Below are positions 33,051 to 44,592 of a stretch of DNA of 64,000 nucleotides, piece after piece (position 1 is the stretch's first letter; each line of letters begins with the position of its first letter). The notes beneath the pieces were generated by a model, which did no database searches, had not been told where the DNA came from, and saw only the letters and a list, made by a program, of their open reading frames with translations. The position numbers were made by a program, and so were the translations under genes. The stretch is from Riptortus pedestris (Eukaryota > Arthropoda > Insecta > Hemiptera > Alydidae), in NCBI GenBank assembly GCA_019009955.1, contig CM032229.1:83997501-84061500 (forward strand), written 5' to 3'.

Positions 33051-33429
33051 TGGTTTTGCAGATACGATTAAATACAAGTGTGAATAAATTAAACTTTGAA
33101 CGTGGCGAAATATCTATTGTTGACTTAGGAAGTAAGCAATTCTGGGTAAACATAGAATCTAACCGACTCTTATCTTGTTATTGTTATGAGGAAGTTTGAT
33201 GAAGTGATTGATAAACATAACTTCCTTCTTGGGCTAAGATAAACAACTATCCCAGGCTACCGTAAAGCCATCGATTCAGCACGCCAGTCGTATAGTCACT
33301 CACCCTACAGCATCCCAAATTTTAGAAGATTTTCCCTTCGTCAATATGCTAATACCATAGGTTCCCGATATAATTTTTTCATTTGGGTGTCCTAGCTGGT
33401 ATAGTCCTGCAATATATATTTTTCGTGTG

Positions 33430-33473
33430 CGTGCGTGCGTTCGTGGGCGCGCGTTGTGTGTGTGTGTGTGTGC
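33430..33473. repeat. GT-rich simple repeat
   Basis: 'gcgtgcgtgcgt' followed by a (TG)n tract (33455-33472). The Thr/His-rich frame 33300-33494 is its artefact. Confidence 0.85.
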
Positions 33474-33489
33474 TTGTATGGTTTGGGAC

Positions 33490-33590
33490 GCCACTGGTCG
33501 TAGTGGTTAAGGTGTGGGTACAACTACTACTACTGTCAGTAAGCCAATGGTAAAAATAGGTGCAGGTTAGATCCCCATCAATATAAAGAA
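33490..33590 (+). repeat. tRNA-like sequence, possible SINE head or tRNA relic
   Basis: 'actggtcgtagtggttaagg' (33493-33512) has the layout of a tRNA D-arm/A-box (TGG..GTAGTGGTTAAGG). 'gcaggttagatccccatc' (about 33561-33578) resembles a B-box (GGTTCGATCCC) with one change. The spacing is within the range of a class II tRNA. No acceptor stem could be paired, so an intact tRNA gene is not claimed. Confidence 0.4.
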
Positions 33591-34930
33591 CATTTTCAAT
33601 GGAATTAGAATAATTTAGTAAAAGTATTTATGAAGATTCAAAACTGCACGTACGATTGCTATAAAATGGACAAGAAGATCAGCTTTGTTACTTGAGTAGA
33701 CAGTTTGATTCATCTTAATTTTAAGTTTATTATTTTCGGGTACGGTGAGAACAGAAAGTTTATTCCCACTATACATGGGTAAAATGAAGAAGAAATAAAA
33801 CCATAAGAAACAAAATTTATTATAGAAAAGTAGTGGGTACATTAGTGGTGGTTTTACCGTCTTGCGTGTTTATAACCTGTACACAACCACTATGATACCT
33901 TCTCCTTTGTGTTTAGGTATTATCTGTCATTCTTAATTGTATCGATTAATTATACTAAGAACTAAGAGTTCTTAGATTAAGATGGAAGAGGTCAATTCTC
34001 AACTTTTTTAGTGTTGCTATCAGTCGACCTACTGAAAAATAGTGTAGCTAAACACTTAGAAGAGACTTACTCAGAACCTAAGATGAATTTAATGAGCATT
34101 GTAATTCTAAGAGCTGATAACCAAACCTTCTTTGTACGGGTTTCTGCTAGTTCAGTGTTGTTCAGTACGGTATTAGGTTCTTAATGTACAAAACTTCATC
34201 CATAATCCTAACCTGAAATGATCTGTTGTAAATTTGGATCCCACATAATCAAATCTACAGGTATTTCAATTATAGAAGGATTTGCATATTGTCTTCCAAG
34301 TCTTACCCATCCCAACTCTCAACGTTGTAAAGAAAATGATGAGATTGTCATTAAGTTTTTAAGGAGAGATTTGCTAATCGTTGGCGGATGCTTTTTAAAC
34401 ATGCTGATCTTTTAATGATCTCTCCTGTCTTAATCAAGTCGGACTTTATAAGTTTACATCACCCAATTGTAACCGCTGAAAATTCATCCACTCATCAAAA
34501 TGTTAAAAATGTTTTAAGCAAGCTTATTTGGTACAAATAGTCAGAGAATTTTCTTTAGACGTATTTGGGTTCATGTGATTCTACCAGCACCTCTGATTAC
34601 ATTCTTTTAAATATTATATATAATAATATATGTTGCAGGTAATTAATTAAATTCCTAGTGAAATGTCCCAATTAATTGGAAAACGTTATGAGACATTTCT
34701 CTTCTGATTCTACAGGTCCCCTGCTTAACCCAAAATCCAGTTCGTCCAGATTAACTTTCAACTCTTATACGTAAGCCCTTCTTCAGTGATATCCACCGTC
34801 CCTACCAGCGATGAATGTGTATTTTTCGACTACATCAGATGTCTCAGCTATCTAGCTAATTCCCAAAGAGCAAGTATTTAGCTAACAAGGATCAGGAGTT
34901 TTCTTCAAGAGTGGTTATGCATTGTTGTAA
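33591..34930. other. Gene-free DNA
   Basis: No recognisable coding region. The minus strand at 34700-34860 has peptide-like runs such as VVEKYTFIAGRDGGYH that may belong with the fossil frame at 34931-35122, but stops interrupt them. Confidence 0.35.
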
Positions 34931-35122
34931 CTATAAGTCTGAAAGCTCAGTGAGCTTCATTTCTGGTTCACACTCAACTACTACATCTCTAATCTCAAAT
35001 AAATCCAATTCAGGGTTTATACTTTCCCAATTCTCCAAATCTCTTTGTCTGTCATCGGTACTCCCTTTTTCCAGCTGCATGCTGGTACATGGTACAGTGG
35101 TTTCTTGGAGCGTCCTGGACTC
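34931..35122 (-). pseudogene. Unidentified acidic protein fragment
   Basis: The frame opens after TGA at 35123-35125 and has a Met at 35080. It reads MQLEKGSTDDRQRDLENWES, then INPELDLFEIRDVVVECEPE and MKLTELSDL, with TAG at 34931-34933. The acidic, non-repetitive composition looks like genuine protein sequence, unlike the AT-driven frames around it. It could be a host exon, or the tail of a pogo/Tigger-like or other transposase, but I cannot place it in a family. No clear splice acceptor was found directly upstream. Confidence 0.3.
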
Positions 35123-35455
35123 TCAAGTTCCTCTCATATCAAATCATGGTGCGAAACTACTCTTTGTCAGAGAATGGCTTACAAAGTATGGCGATATCTT
35201 TATTTCGTGACGTATCTATATAAATCAACTGGCTTGAAAGTCATACCCTAAACTATTCTCGGCCTGGCATGGATGGTGGAAGGTCCAATATAACGATGTG
35301 GCTCGTTAGTTTAGTTACCTCTTTACGTTATATTTTTTCCCGATGAGGCGTCAAGTAGACGTGAAACTAGTCCACTAATAAAAACAGTTTAATTATCACG
35401 TGAGGTTTTTCACTTTTGTCGACCTTCCGCCATAGAATTGTTATTCACCAATTAA
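35123..35455. other. Gene-free DNA
   Basis: Nothing recognised; the plus-strand frames at 34911-35251 are shadows. Confidence 0.35.
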
Positions 35456-35842
35456 GATTTTACGTAAAATACTGGAAAATGATCATTACATCTATACCAT
35501 ACTCAATATTTAACAGTTTCATTCAAAACTAAAGATCATATTGGTTGCATTTGTGCGAGCAATAAAAGAGGTGGAGTTTCGAAAATTCAAAATATCACCT
35601 TTGTTATGAGTCGGATGGAAAATTATTACAGAACCATTCTTGATAAACTACGTTTCCTCGTAATAGGAATATTAAGAGAATCATTCCTACTTTCTTGTTT
35701 TCGGCCTTCAGTAAGCCACCAATACTCATATCATTTTGGCTTAGAAATACAGAATATACTCGTATAGTAAGATGATATTACTAATGTGTCAATCCTGCAC
35801 GGGCGAAATCTGCTTAGTTCACGTAGCCTATATGGCGGACAT
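35456..35842 (-). mobile_element. Helentron-like copy G, 5' part, decayed
   Basis: Minus orientation. 'gaaaattcaaaatatcacct', 'gttatgagtcggatgga', 'cggccttcagtaagccacc', the sub-terminal 'cgaaatctgcttagttcacg' and the end 'gcggacattt' mark body and 5' terminus. The 3' hairpin end and TA tract are missing. Confidence 0.7.
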
Positions 35843-37189
35843 TTTATATTTCCGCAACACATTTATTTGTTTACGTGTCTTGGCAGCCTCCTTGTACATT
35901 TTGCATGCGCAAGGAATGTTTGGAGGTTCGAATAATAAATGAAAGCAAATTTCTAAACAATCACTCAAATCACGGTCGACAGTACGAGTCCCAATCATGT
36001 ATAGTATTCATACTTATTAAGTACCACAAGTGAGTCACCCGTATTTGTTTGGGGAATACTTAGGCTGTATAGTTTTTATAAATATTAATCATTGCAAAGC
36101 TATCCTATAAGCAATTTATCTATATTTTCCGCCGCATTGTTTCGGTTTGTGATTTATCTTTATTACTTTCAGGGAACTATGTAGAATCGATATACTATTG
36201 GTGAGTCTGGTAGGATAAACGTTAAACGGTTTCTAACCAATCCATGTAAAACCTAATCATGAATGGTATTCTATGACCCATAGAAGTAGAGGAAAAAGTT
36301 TCTTTTCCTGAAAGCGGTTCCAAGAACAGCACTGATAGCTATTTTATGAACCTAATACATATTATTAAAAATATATAATAATGCTTTAGGAAACTAAAAT
36401 CGATATTTACATTATATTGTCCTGATATTCACTCAAAACCATTGCCATTACATCGGCGTTATTTTCCATCTTGAGAAAGGGACAAAGTTGTTAAAGTTGT
36501 ATTATCTCTTATAAAGCGGTTATCCAAGAGCTTCTAAGACCTTTATCTCTACGAAAAAGAGCTTATTTCTGGAACTTAGTTTTATGACTTGGCAAATGGT
36601 TACTCCGGCATAATATACGTCTTAACTTCTTTCTACTTATATAATGTGTTTTCTTTCTCTTTTAGTGGGCAAATAACTGAATAATGATTCACCATGATTT
36701 TCCTTTAAGAGAATGTAAGTCTTCATTTCATTTATTTATTTAATACCCCCACAAACACCAAAGAAAAAAAAAACGCAAACAAAACAAAAGTTATTTATCA
36801 TGTTAATTGCTATGCTTTATAAGGTAAGCAATGGGAGGGTCATGAAACCCATTAAAGGTCTAAGCTCTTAAGAGGTAGGAGGCAGAGAGACTCAAGATTC
36901 ATTAGAGCTCGGTGTAAATTGTAAAGCCCTCATTAGAGATAGTACGAACTCAAAGGAATTCACGCTCAACTGTAAAAACAGATTATTAGATTTAAAAATT
37001 CAATTTTTCATAGTTTTTAGTGAATTATCTACTCTTCTTATGAGAAAAAATAACGTTTAGTAGCTAATAAAGTGGAAAAAAATAGGTAAGCCCTAAAACA
37101 ACTATCACACACTCATTCAAAAATATATTAAAAAACGTCTTAAAAGTGAAATAAAAAAAAATGGAAAGAAATTAGGGGTGACCATTGTT
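35843..37189. other. Gene-free AT-rich DNA
   Basis: Nothing recognised. Confidence 0.45.
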
Positions 37190-37809
37190 TATATTGTTAC
37201 GTTTATTACAAAAATCAGTAATAAACGTTGTTTATTAGAGTTCTTTCGGACTGCAAAATTAAACACACAGAAGCTTCAGAGTTTTTAGCGCTTCACAATT
37301 TTTTTAACAATGCACTACAAACTTGGTTAATTATTCTTAACAAATACTCACAGTATGCTATTACTCACTGATAGCTTCACTGTTCTTGTTATTAGATAGT
37401 CCAATAACTCACTCACTATGACTGAAGTTCACAAAAACACGGCACTGCACTGATCTTCACGAAGTTAACGACACTACACTGTCTTAAACACGGCACTACA
37501 CTGCTCCTTACAGAGTTACGGCACAACAATGTTCTTCACATAAAACACTTTACCGTACTGCAACTAAGTAGCACTGTCCACAAAAGCTGCACTGAACTTT
37601 TGATCACTTGAACAAACTAACTGAACCCGGGGCGGCTGGATCCTTTTATAGCTTGTCGATAAACATCAAAGGAGGCTTGCCCAGACACGTCCACAGCAGA
37701 ACTTGTATTGCCTAGAACGAGCTCAAACCTCTTTTCGCCTTCTTCGATCTCCTTCGTACTTCCCAAATACGTGACTAACTCTCTTCAATCTTTCATGTAC
37801 GTAGTTTTC

Positions 37810-37811
<2 letters not shown>
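37190..37811 (-). mobile_element. Probable solo LTR
   Basis: On the minus strand a TATA box (TATAAAAGGA, plus 37641-37650) is followed by a C/G-rich start region (cagccgccccgggttcagtt). A leader with reiterated 'agtgtagtgccgtgttt'-like blocks (about 37430-37530) comes next, then AATAAACAACG / AATAAACG poly(A)-type signals near 37200-37245 and a likely end GTAACA (about 37190-37200). Promoter, leader and poly(A) site within about 600 bases and no coding sequence is LTR architecture. The upstream edge and target duplication are obscured by the (TA)n tract at 37811-37846. Confidence 0.55.
37641..37650 (-). promoter_or_regulatory. TATA box of the probable LTR
   Basis: TATAAAAGGA on the minus strand, set in otherwise GC-richer sequence and followed about 20-30 bases later by the presumed transcription start region. 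Confidence 0.5.

Positions 37812-37846
<35 letters not shown>
37811..37846. repeat. (TA)n microsatellite
   Basis: Pure TA tract at the upstream edge of the probable LTR. Confidence 0.95.
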
Positions 37847-37847
<1 letters not shown>

Positions 37848-40584
37848 TGTGTGGAGTATAAATTGATAATAAGCTCCGTAACGACAATGATAATGATTGA
37901 ATGAATGAATTTAGCCTTTATTATAAAGAGTAAAGTGTAAATAATAGTTTACAAATTTAATATATAACAGATACTAAGGTACAAAATACAAATACACTAA
38001 TAAACAATATTGTTTACCTACTTTGAATTTATAAAACAACTTATGTTTCACTCTTTATAGGCCTTCTTCGAAGAGAGTATGGTCTAACAGGAGTGACCAA
38101 ACTCTATTAATCAGAAGATACATGATTAATCTATGTTAATTAGACCGCGTAAACCATTTTAAGCATTTACTCAATATCAATGAATGAATACCTTTGTATA
38201 TTTATACATACTTATTTATACATTATAAGACAGAGAAGAAAAGGCCTCAGCCCAGACTCTGAAAGCCCTCCTGGCAGAGCGAAACAGCATTTTAAAGAAC
38301 CAGGAGTCACTCCCAATGTCAATAAATGTTAAAAGCTTTTTCTTTATTCATGAAGAAAAAAGCACTGATAATAAGAATCAGTCATTTCCCTAAGAGCATA
38401 GTCAGACACCTTCTGAGTTATTTCAGAAAGTAATTTTAAAAGCAACGATTCCTCGTGGCTTTATTCATTATTTAAAAATACACATACATTTTTGCTGCCT
38501 TATTTAAACTTTCCGTTAATAATGAATTCCATTTTTTGGTGGGAATTATTATAACATGAGAGGTAGCAATTTATTGCCAAATATAGGAGTTCAACCGACA
38601 ATTATTGACGTCGCGGTGTAGTTTTGTGGGAGTGAAGAGAAACTTCTTTGGAAATTATTAACAAAAAATATGGAGGGTGTACTTGCCATTGCTTGAGACG
38701 GGCAGACGAAAAGTAAAACTTAGTTTGCAAAAGATGCCCGAAGTAACTTTTCATTCGGAGCGAAATTAACGCTCAACATCCAAGTAATTTCAATCTTTCG
38801 CTTTATTTGCTATGAAAATAAATAAATACACAGGCAAAGGACGGAGTTTTAGTTAAATTTGGAAATATACCAAGCATTGAAATCGCATGCTCAGAAGACA
38901 GGGCCAAACAACATTGCCAATACGGGAGGCATAATAATTATGTATAAATGTTGGTTATCTTGTTCCAAATTTTTGTCATTTATTTAAGATGTTTTACTTA
39001 ATTAATGTAAAATACAACAGAATGAGAGATTAACAACCCATTGGAATCCCAAAACCAAGATATCCCTCAAGCCTCCAAACATTACCAAATCTAAAAAATA
39101 CTTTGTCTTTTCTAAAAAGTACACAAAAAAAAAAACTACTTCTTTATATGAATCATTGATATCTAAATGGGGAATCATAAACAAACAAAAATTGTATATG
39201 CCAAAAACATAGAAAAATTTCCGATCAAAGCAATAAATTATTTTTATAGTTCCTCAATAATTAAACCTCAACAAATTTATTTTAAACGTTAAAAAAAAGA
39301 AAACTAAATATTTTTAGCATAATATAGTTATGATGTTGGATCAACAAATAAAAGTTAAAAAAATTATGTCAAATAAGAGTGAGAATACTAGGAGTGAGAA
39401 TAAAATCAACTTCAGTCGTCCAATTATAGGTCGTTTTCGAATTTAAAAATTCAAGGTTCGGTATGTTGGAAGAATACTCAAAGATTCAGTGCTGTTTGAA
39501 GGTCATCTATATAACGTAATATTTAAGATCTTAAAAAGGAGAGTAAGAGAAAATTTCCAGAAGAAACTATAGGTGAAAATCACCCAGACGATCATACGTA
39601 TTGATGCATAAGGTTCTCACATATTTTTGAATTCACGTTTACTCTTTGTCAAAATTTACATGTATAACATTTGGACGGACGGACACACTGGCGAGACTAT
39701 AACACTGTGTCCTGTGAAAAATGGCATCATTATTCACGTTCCACATCCTTCAATATTCTGTTCCCCATTTTATCAATGACGTATTTATTCTAAAAAAACT
39801 TCAACGAACATCGCATTTTTACCTAGTCAGGTCAGTTGAAAAAAAAGAATAAAATGTGTTATATTCCATAAAACGTTAACATTTTTTTATTGGTTTTTAG
39901 CTGAGGATTCTAACAAAAATTTGTACGGATGAAAAAATCTATTTTAAATATATCAATACAACTTCCACTTGCACTCAATAGTTTGTTTAACTCTTTTTTT
40001 ATCTATTTGTGAAAATGAAGGTAAAATTATAATCGTCAAGATAGGTTTTCAGATTTCTACGAAATTGCCCTTTTTGACTCACCTTGAATCCTTAGTTAGC
40101 TGTTTCGGTGTGACAGTTATGAGTGCACATGAACATATCTCGCATAAGTCAAAAGCGACTAGCACTAGAATGTTGAAGAATATATATAGAATTTCATATT
40201 CATGACTGCAGTACATAGTTTTTGTCCATTGAAATCTACTAAAGGAGAAAGGGACTTAAACAAGGGCTCAAATACAAAATTCTATTAGACATTTGTGTGA
40301 AGCAAGTTTCTTTGTTTATTATAAAAATGTCTATGCATAATGTTCTAACGCTTTTTGATCCTATAGATTTGGAACGGAGATATCTTATGTCACTTTCAAA
40401 TGAAATAACTTTAAATAAAGATCCAGAAACCATTTTATATATTTTATTTAATGGCAGAAAAAGATTGTCATGTGGTGTTCACATAAGATTATATTATTAT
40501 GGGGGAGGTTTATACTCATTAAAAACTGGAATAAAATCCATATCGAGGGAAAGTCCAACCGATATGGAGTTTCTGATTGTGACA
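37847..40584. other. No supported gene; possible LINE 3' tails near 37890-38290
   Basis: Near 37893-37925 ('gattgaatgaatgaatttag') and 38200-38290 ('gaatgaatacctttgtatat'; 'aagacagagaagaaaaggcc') the minus strand resembles 3' ends of Jockey-like LINEs, but no coding sequence is attached. The rest is unrecognised AT-rich DNA. Confidence 0.35.
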
Positions 40585-41054
40585 TATTAAGGAGAATTAT
40601 ATATTTTCGCACGATTCTGGCAGTATCAAGAAGTACTCCTTGCTGTGCTTCTTTTATAATTGTTATTGGCAGATTTAAATTTTTGGTGCATGCTATTGTT
40701 GTTTTTGGCGCGAGTCCATTTGAACTTACTATAATAGGCGTACAATCTGTATACCTCTTTGAGCTCGATAACCAATTCTTGATATTTTCTTAATTTTTCG
40801 ACATTGGATTTCCGAATATTCTCATCATTGGGTACTGCAATGTCAATAATATCAGCAGTCTTATTGATCTTGTCAATAATGAGAATATCCGGTTTGTTGT
40901 GATGAACAGTATGGTCAGTTATCATTGCTTCGTCCCAATACATCTTTATATTATCTTTTTCCAATAATTTTTGAGGATTATAGCGATAATAAGCGACCTT
41001 CTTGTCTACCATGCCGAATTTCTCTGCTAGAGCTTGATGGGATACGCTTGTCAC
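40585..41054 (-). pseudogene. LINE C-terminal fragment with endonuclease-like PD...D motif
   Basis: The minus-strand frame 40626-41054 holds KVAYYRYNPQKLLEKDNIKM, then YWDEAMITDHTVHHNKPDIL, IIDKINKTADIIDIAVPNDE and EKLRKYQELVIELKEVYRLY. The KPD followed 14 residues later by Asp (IIDI) fits the PD-X(12-14)-D core of the restriction-like endonuclease found at the C-terminus of R2/R4-type LINEs. That would nick the target DNA. After a frame change near 40640 the DNA gives LLDTARIVRKYI, resembling the end of such polyproteins. I recognise related sequences as transposon-derived, not host genes; the clade is inference. The reverse transcriptase part is missing. Confidence 0.6.
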
Positions 41055-41644
41055 GTTATTATTATTATTATTAGTTTATTATGATGAAAAACAGCAATTT
41101 CCAAACACATTTGACTCAAGTAACCAAATTGTTTTTACATTTCAATGTATAAAAATTTACTCTGAGGTGTGAAAACAAACTCAAAGCTCCAGTGTTTAAT
41201 GTAAATTAGTCTACAGGTTGAAAATCACGAAAAGGCTCTTGAGAGTGAATAAAAAAAAGTTGTAGTTTACAGACCTAGTAAAAAAAAAAAAAAAAAAAAA
41301 AGAAAAAGGAAAGAAGCTAGAAGAAAAGTGATGGCACTCTTCCATGAGTAACAAAGGGTGTCCATTAAAGTGAGATGTGGGATCTGTCGTCGTATTGTTT
41401 GTGGTGGTTTTTCATGACGTCATTACACAGTAATTTCAGCCGGAAAGCTTCAACTAATGACCGCAGACTAGAATTACCCCTCGCCCCTCGGGCTACTAAA
41501 TGTTCATCCATGTTGCACCACATTTATGTCACTTGTCGTTACATAATGAATAAACACAAGTAACGTTTTATTTATTTTTACGGATGACAGGTTGAACGTT
41601 ATTAGTAAAAATTAAAGTCTGATTTTGGGTTCAACAGGCACTTT
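41055..41644. other. Gene-free DNA with simple repeats
   Basis: A short ATT repeat at 41057-41072 and an A-run at 41279-41302. The frame 41375-41563 has no motif. Confidence 0.45.
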
Positions 41645-41912
41645 GGAAAGCCTGAAAAAAGTTTTATTGAAAGGTCAGGTGGTCAACTTGACTCATTACC
41701 TGCAGTATAGTGGGACAAGGCACTACAGGCAAAAACTACTTCATTATCACTAGCTAATCAATTGCCTAGAGATATTGAGTGGGACCGGGAAACGGAAACA
41801 AGTCCGTCCTCATTAACCCGTTACTGTACAGCTAAATAACATTTAGAGGGGCAATCCTGAGGTTTGAACATAACACCTCAACCGCGACAACCCACTGAGC
41901 CACTTCAACCAT
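41645..41912 (-). mobile_element. Second tRNA-derived SINE type (SINE-B)
   Basis: On the minus strand the head reads GGTTGAAGTGGCTCAGTGGG. It contains a perfect A-box TGGCTCAGTGG (plus 41892-41902) and, about 33 bases on, a B-box-like GTTCAAACCTC (plus 41859-41869). The 3' part differs from SINE-A and runs to about 41650 (near 'cctttcaataaaac'). Only one copy was seen, so it could instead be a tRNA relic with chance flanks. Confidence 0.5.
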
Positions 41913-44210
41913 CATCAGAAGTTGGGAAATAACTGTCTTCTACTTCCTATTAATCAACTAATAATAACGTTATATTTCACAAGTAAGAATCAATAGAAAG
42001 GCCTCGTCCCTTGGCAAATATTTAATCCGGTTCCGCTCCTTCATCACTTTTACAGACAACTGGTTTGAACCAAGGATTCCTTGACAGTCATCAGTTAATT
42101 TTATAGTACATTTCGGAAGAATATTGTTCAGAAAAGAAACATCATCAAAGGTTTAGAATGCAGGGGGTATTTAATGAAAAAAATGTCATTAATTCGGAAA
42201 AAATGTTCTTCATGATCGCTTAAAAGAAATTGAATTTTATTAAATTATAATTTGTTTTGTGATTATTGAGGTGAAAATGCTATTATATCATGCCAATTAA
42301 CGTCAATAAATCCAATATTACGTTAACAGAACAGTTAAACTTTAAAGTATCCCGGTTATTGAAAAAGAAATCCACTCCACACCCAATATAATAATGATTA
42401 AATTTTCGTATTTGCTAAATGAATTTATGAGAAATATATGTGCAGATATCACAAAGTTTCTTCATTTCATAAGTTCTTCACCGATAATATAAATATCAAT
42501 ATATTATTTTTATATGGGGATAACATTGGCACATTTCATGCAATAAAAAACTAAATTATTCTTATTGAATAGAATGATACTATGTAAATAAAGCTTTTAG
42601 CATCAAAAACAAAAGTTTAATTCGTAGTAATAAAAAAAATCAGAATTCTTTTAATTATTTAAAATGAAGAAAAAAAGAGGAAATAATGATTTCAAAAACG
42701 CCCCTCCTCTTTCCTCATCATCTACTAGAATTCATGCAACTAAAGTTCTCACAGGGAATTTGATAGCTTATAAATTTATCTAGACCATACACTGGAGTTA
42801 TAAGTCTGGAGACACCCAGAGATGAATTAGAAGAAGACTCATGACATGACGAATTACACGACTGCGACTAGGAGTTCGTATTTTCGGAATGGTATTTTTC
42901 TGGTTTTATAGATACTGAATAGTACTTTGTAGTTCAAATTATTTATTTTAAATCCAATCGCTTTAGTCCTAAGAGTGCTAAACTTCACTTTTGAATATTC
43001 ATCACAATTAGTTTAGAATATTTTTTTAATATATTTAATCACCTTCAAAAACGTTAAATATAGAACATACTTCTTTTCATGTGATAAATATTCTTTTAAA
43101 AGCAATTTAACTGCTTTCAGGCGTTCAATTTTTAATGTATATTCAGATGGCAGGGGTCGCAGAAAAAAACACCATTTCTGTGCAATGTGGCTAGGCGTTT
43201 TAATATTCCTTATTAGAGTGAAAATAGACAGTTAAAAGCTTTTTAGAGGGAGCTCTGTAGTAGCAGATTTAATGTGTTTTAATTTTATCCCATTTTCAGC
43301 GATACTTACGTTTTTATAGTAATATTATTTTTTATAAATAATGAAATATCCTCCTCAATTTCCCCACACTGCTGAGAAAACCTCGGGAGAACGGTTAAAG
43401 TTCAACCTCAAAGATCTTAAAGACAAGGAAAATTAAAATTGAGTTTACAATCACCGGGTTTAAACCAAAAGTCTTAGTACAGCAGTCCTGCAAGTTACCA
43501 CCTCTCTATGTGGACGATAAAAGGAAAAGGTACCTATGATATTCTGCTAGCATTTAAGCTAGCTAATAGAATAAAATGTCGCTATCTCATGGAACATACT
43601 TACAAAAAGAGTACCAATAACGTTAAATGGTACGACAATTACGAGTTTAAAAAGCGAAAATGCTTTATACTTTCATCCGTTGAATTCTTAACAAAGCTAA
43701 ACATATTCTTAAACAGCGATAAAGCCCTAAAAATATTACTAATACGGCGGCAAAGGTTTTCTTGTGAAATGAGAAAGAAACAGGACGAATTGTAATTTTC
43801 TAATTAATGATCAGAAAGATATTCCTTGAAAATCTACTTGACAGAGTGTTCCCATGATATGAGCCAAGCCTCTTTTAAAGGCTATGCTACTCCTATTAGC
43901 AGAGACCATAAATGCCGGAGGTGGGTTTCTCCCACCCCCCCCCTGGAATTTTTCAATATCCATTCCTTGTTCCTCAGTAAAGAATTTCATTGGGGGTCTC
44001 TTTAATGCCCAAGCTTACGTTTTCATAATGGAGTTTGTTTCAATTTTGTGGCCACTGAACTGATTTTAACGATTCGTGACCCCTCTATTAAACTCCCTGA
44101 ATTATTCATAAAGCTTTATAGTGATTTTATAGACTGAAGCTTTAACTACGTTCATTGAACTATATAAAATTATTCCTTCGAAATAAAAATAAGAATTAAT
44201 TTCCATCTTA
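41913..44210. other. Gene-free AT-rich DNA
   Basis: No supported feature. A weak minus-strand tRNA-like stretch (GGTTTAAACCC on the minus strand, about 43449-43460) is noted but not called. Frame 43508-43795 has no motif. Confidence 0.4.
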
Positions 44211-44345
44211 TTTAAATGCAGCTAATTGGGACAGAACATACACAAGTTACCAGGATTAGCTATCCAGAGTGAGTAATAGGCCTATAATTAAATAAATTAA
44301 CTTTGTTCCCGCGAAAAACTAACCCACGGCCCAGCCCATATTATT
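44211..44345 (-). mobile_element. SINE-A fragment, decayed
   Basis: 'gcagctaattgggacagaac', 'acaagttaccaggatt' and 'aattaaataaattaactttg' follow the order of the SINE-A 3' half in minus orientation. Confidence 0.55.
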
Positions 44346-44488
44346 GCAACGGAAACAAGTCATGGAACTATTATTACAATTTCCAGTATTCATGCCTCTA
44401 GCTTGTATTATTCAAATATAAATCTTTTGAACAAGATAGTATGTTATGAATGTGTATTATTTATAACTTTCTTAGTGACGATCACAGT

Positions 44489-44592
44489 AAATAAAATCCT
44501 TAGTTCCACCCTGGCTTGAAATAGATGAAATCCTGTAGATAACCCACCCAGATTAGCAAAAGTGGATGTTAATAAATACCATAAATAAAAAA
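44489..44592 (+). mobile_element. SINE-A fragment, 3' half
   Basis: 'aataaaatccttagttccac', 'cctgtagataacccaccc' and 'ggatgttaataaatacc' match the 3' half of the SINE at 48585-48808 in plus orientation. The head is missing. Confidence 0.75.

Noticed and set aside
33017..33199. Plus-strand frame opposite the proposed exon
   Set aside because: Starts in the A-rich complement of the pyrimidine tract and has no motif. The minus-strand reading is more protein-like.
43430..43500. tRNA or SINE head on the minus strand (GGTTTAAACCC as B-box)
   Set aside because: No convincing A-box or stem pairing, and no second copy seen.
43508..43795. 95-codon lysine-rich plus-strand frame as a gene
   Set aside because: AT-rich composition explains the Lys/Asn/Ile content. 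No motif, splice context or similarity recognised.
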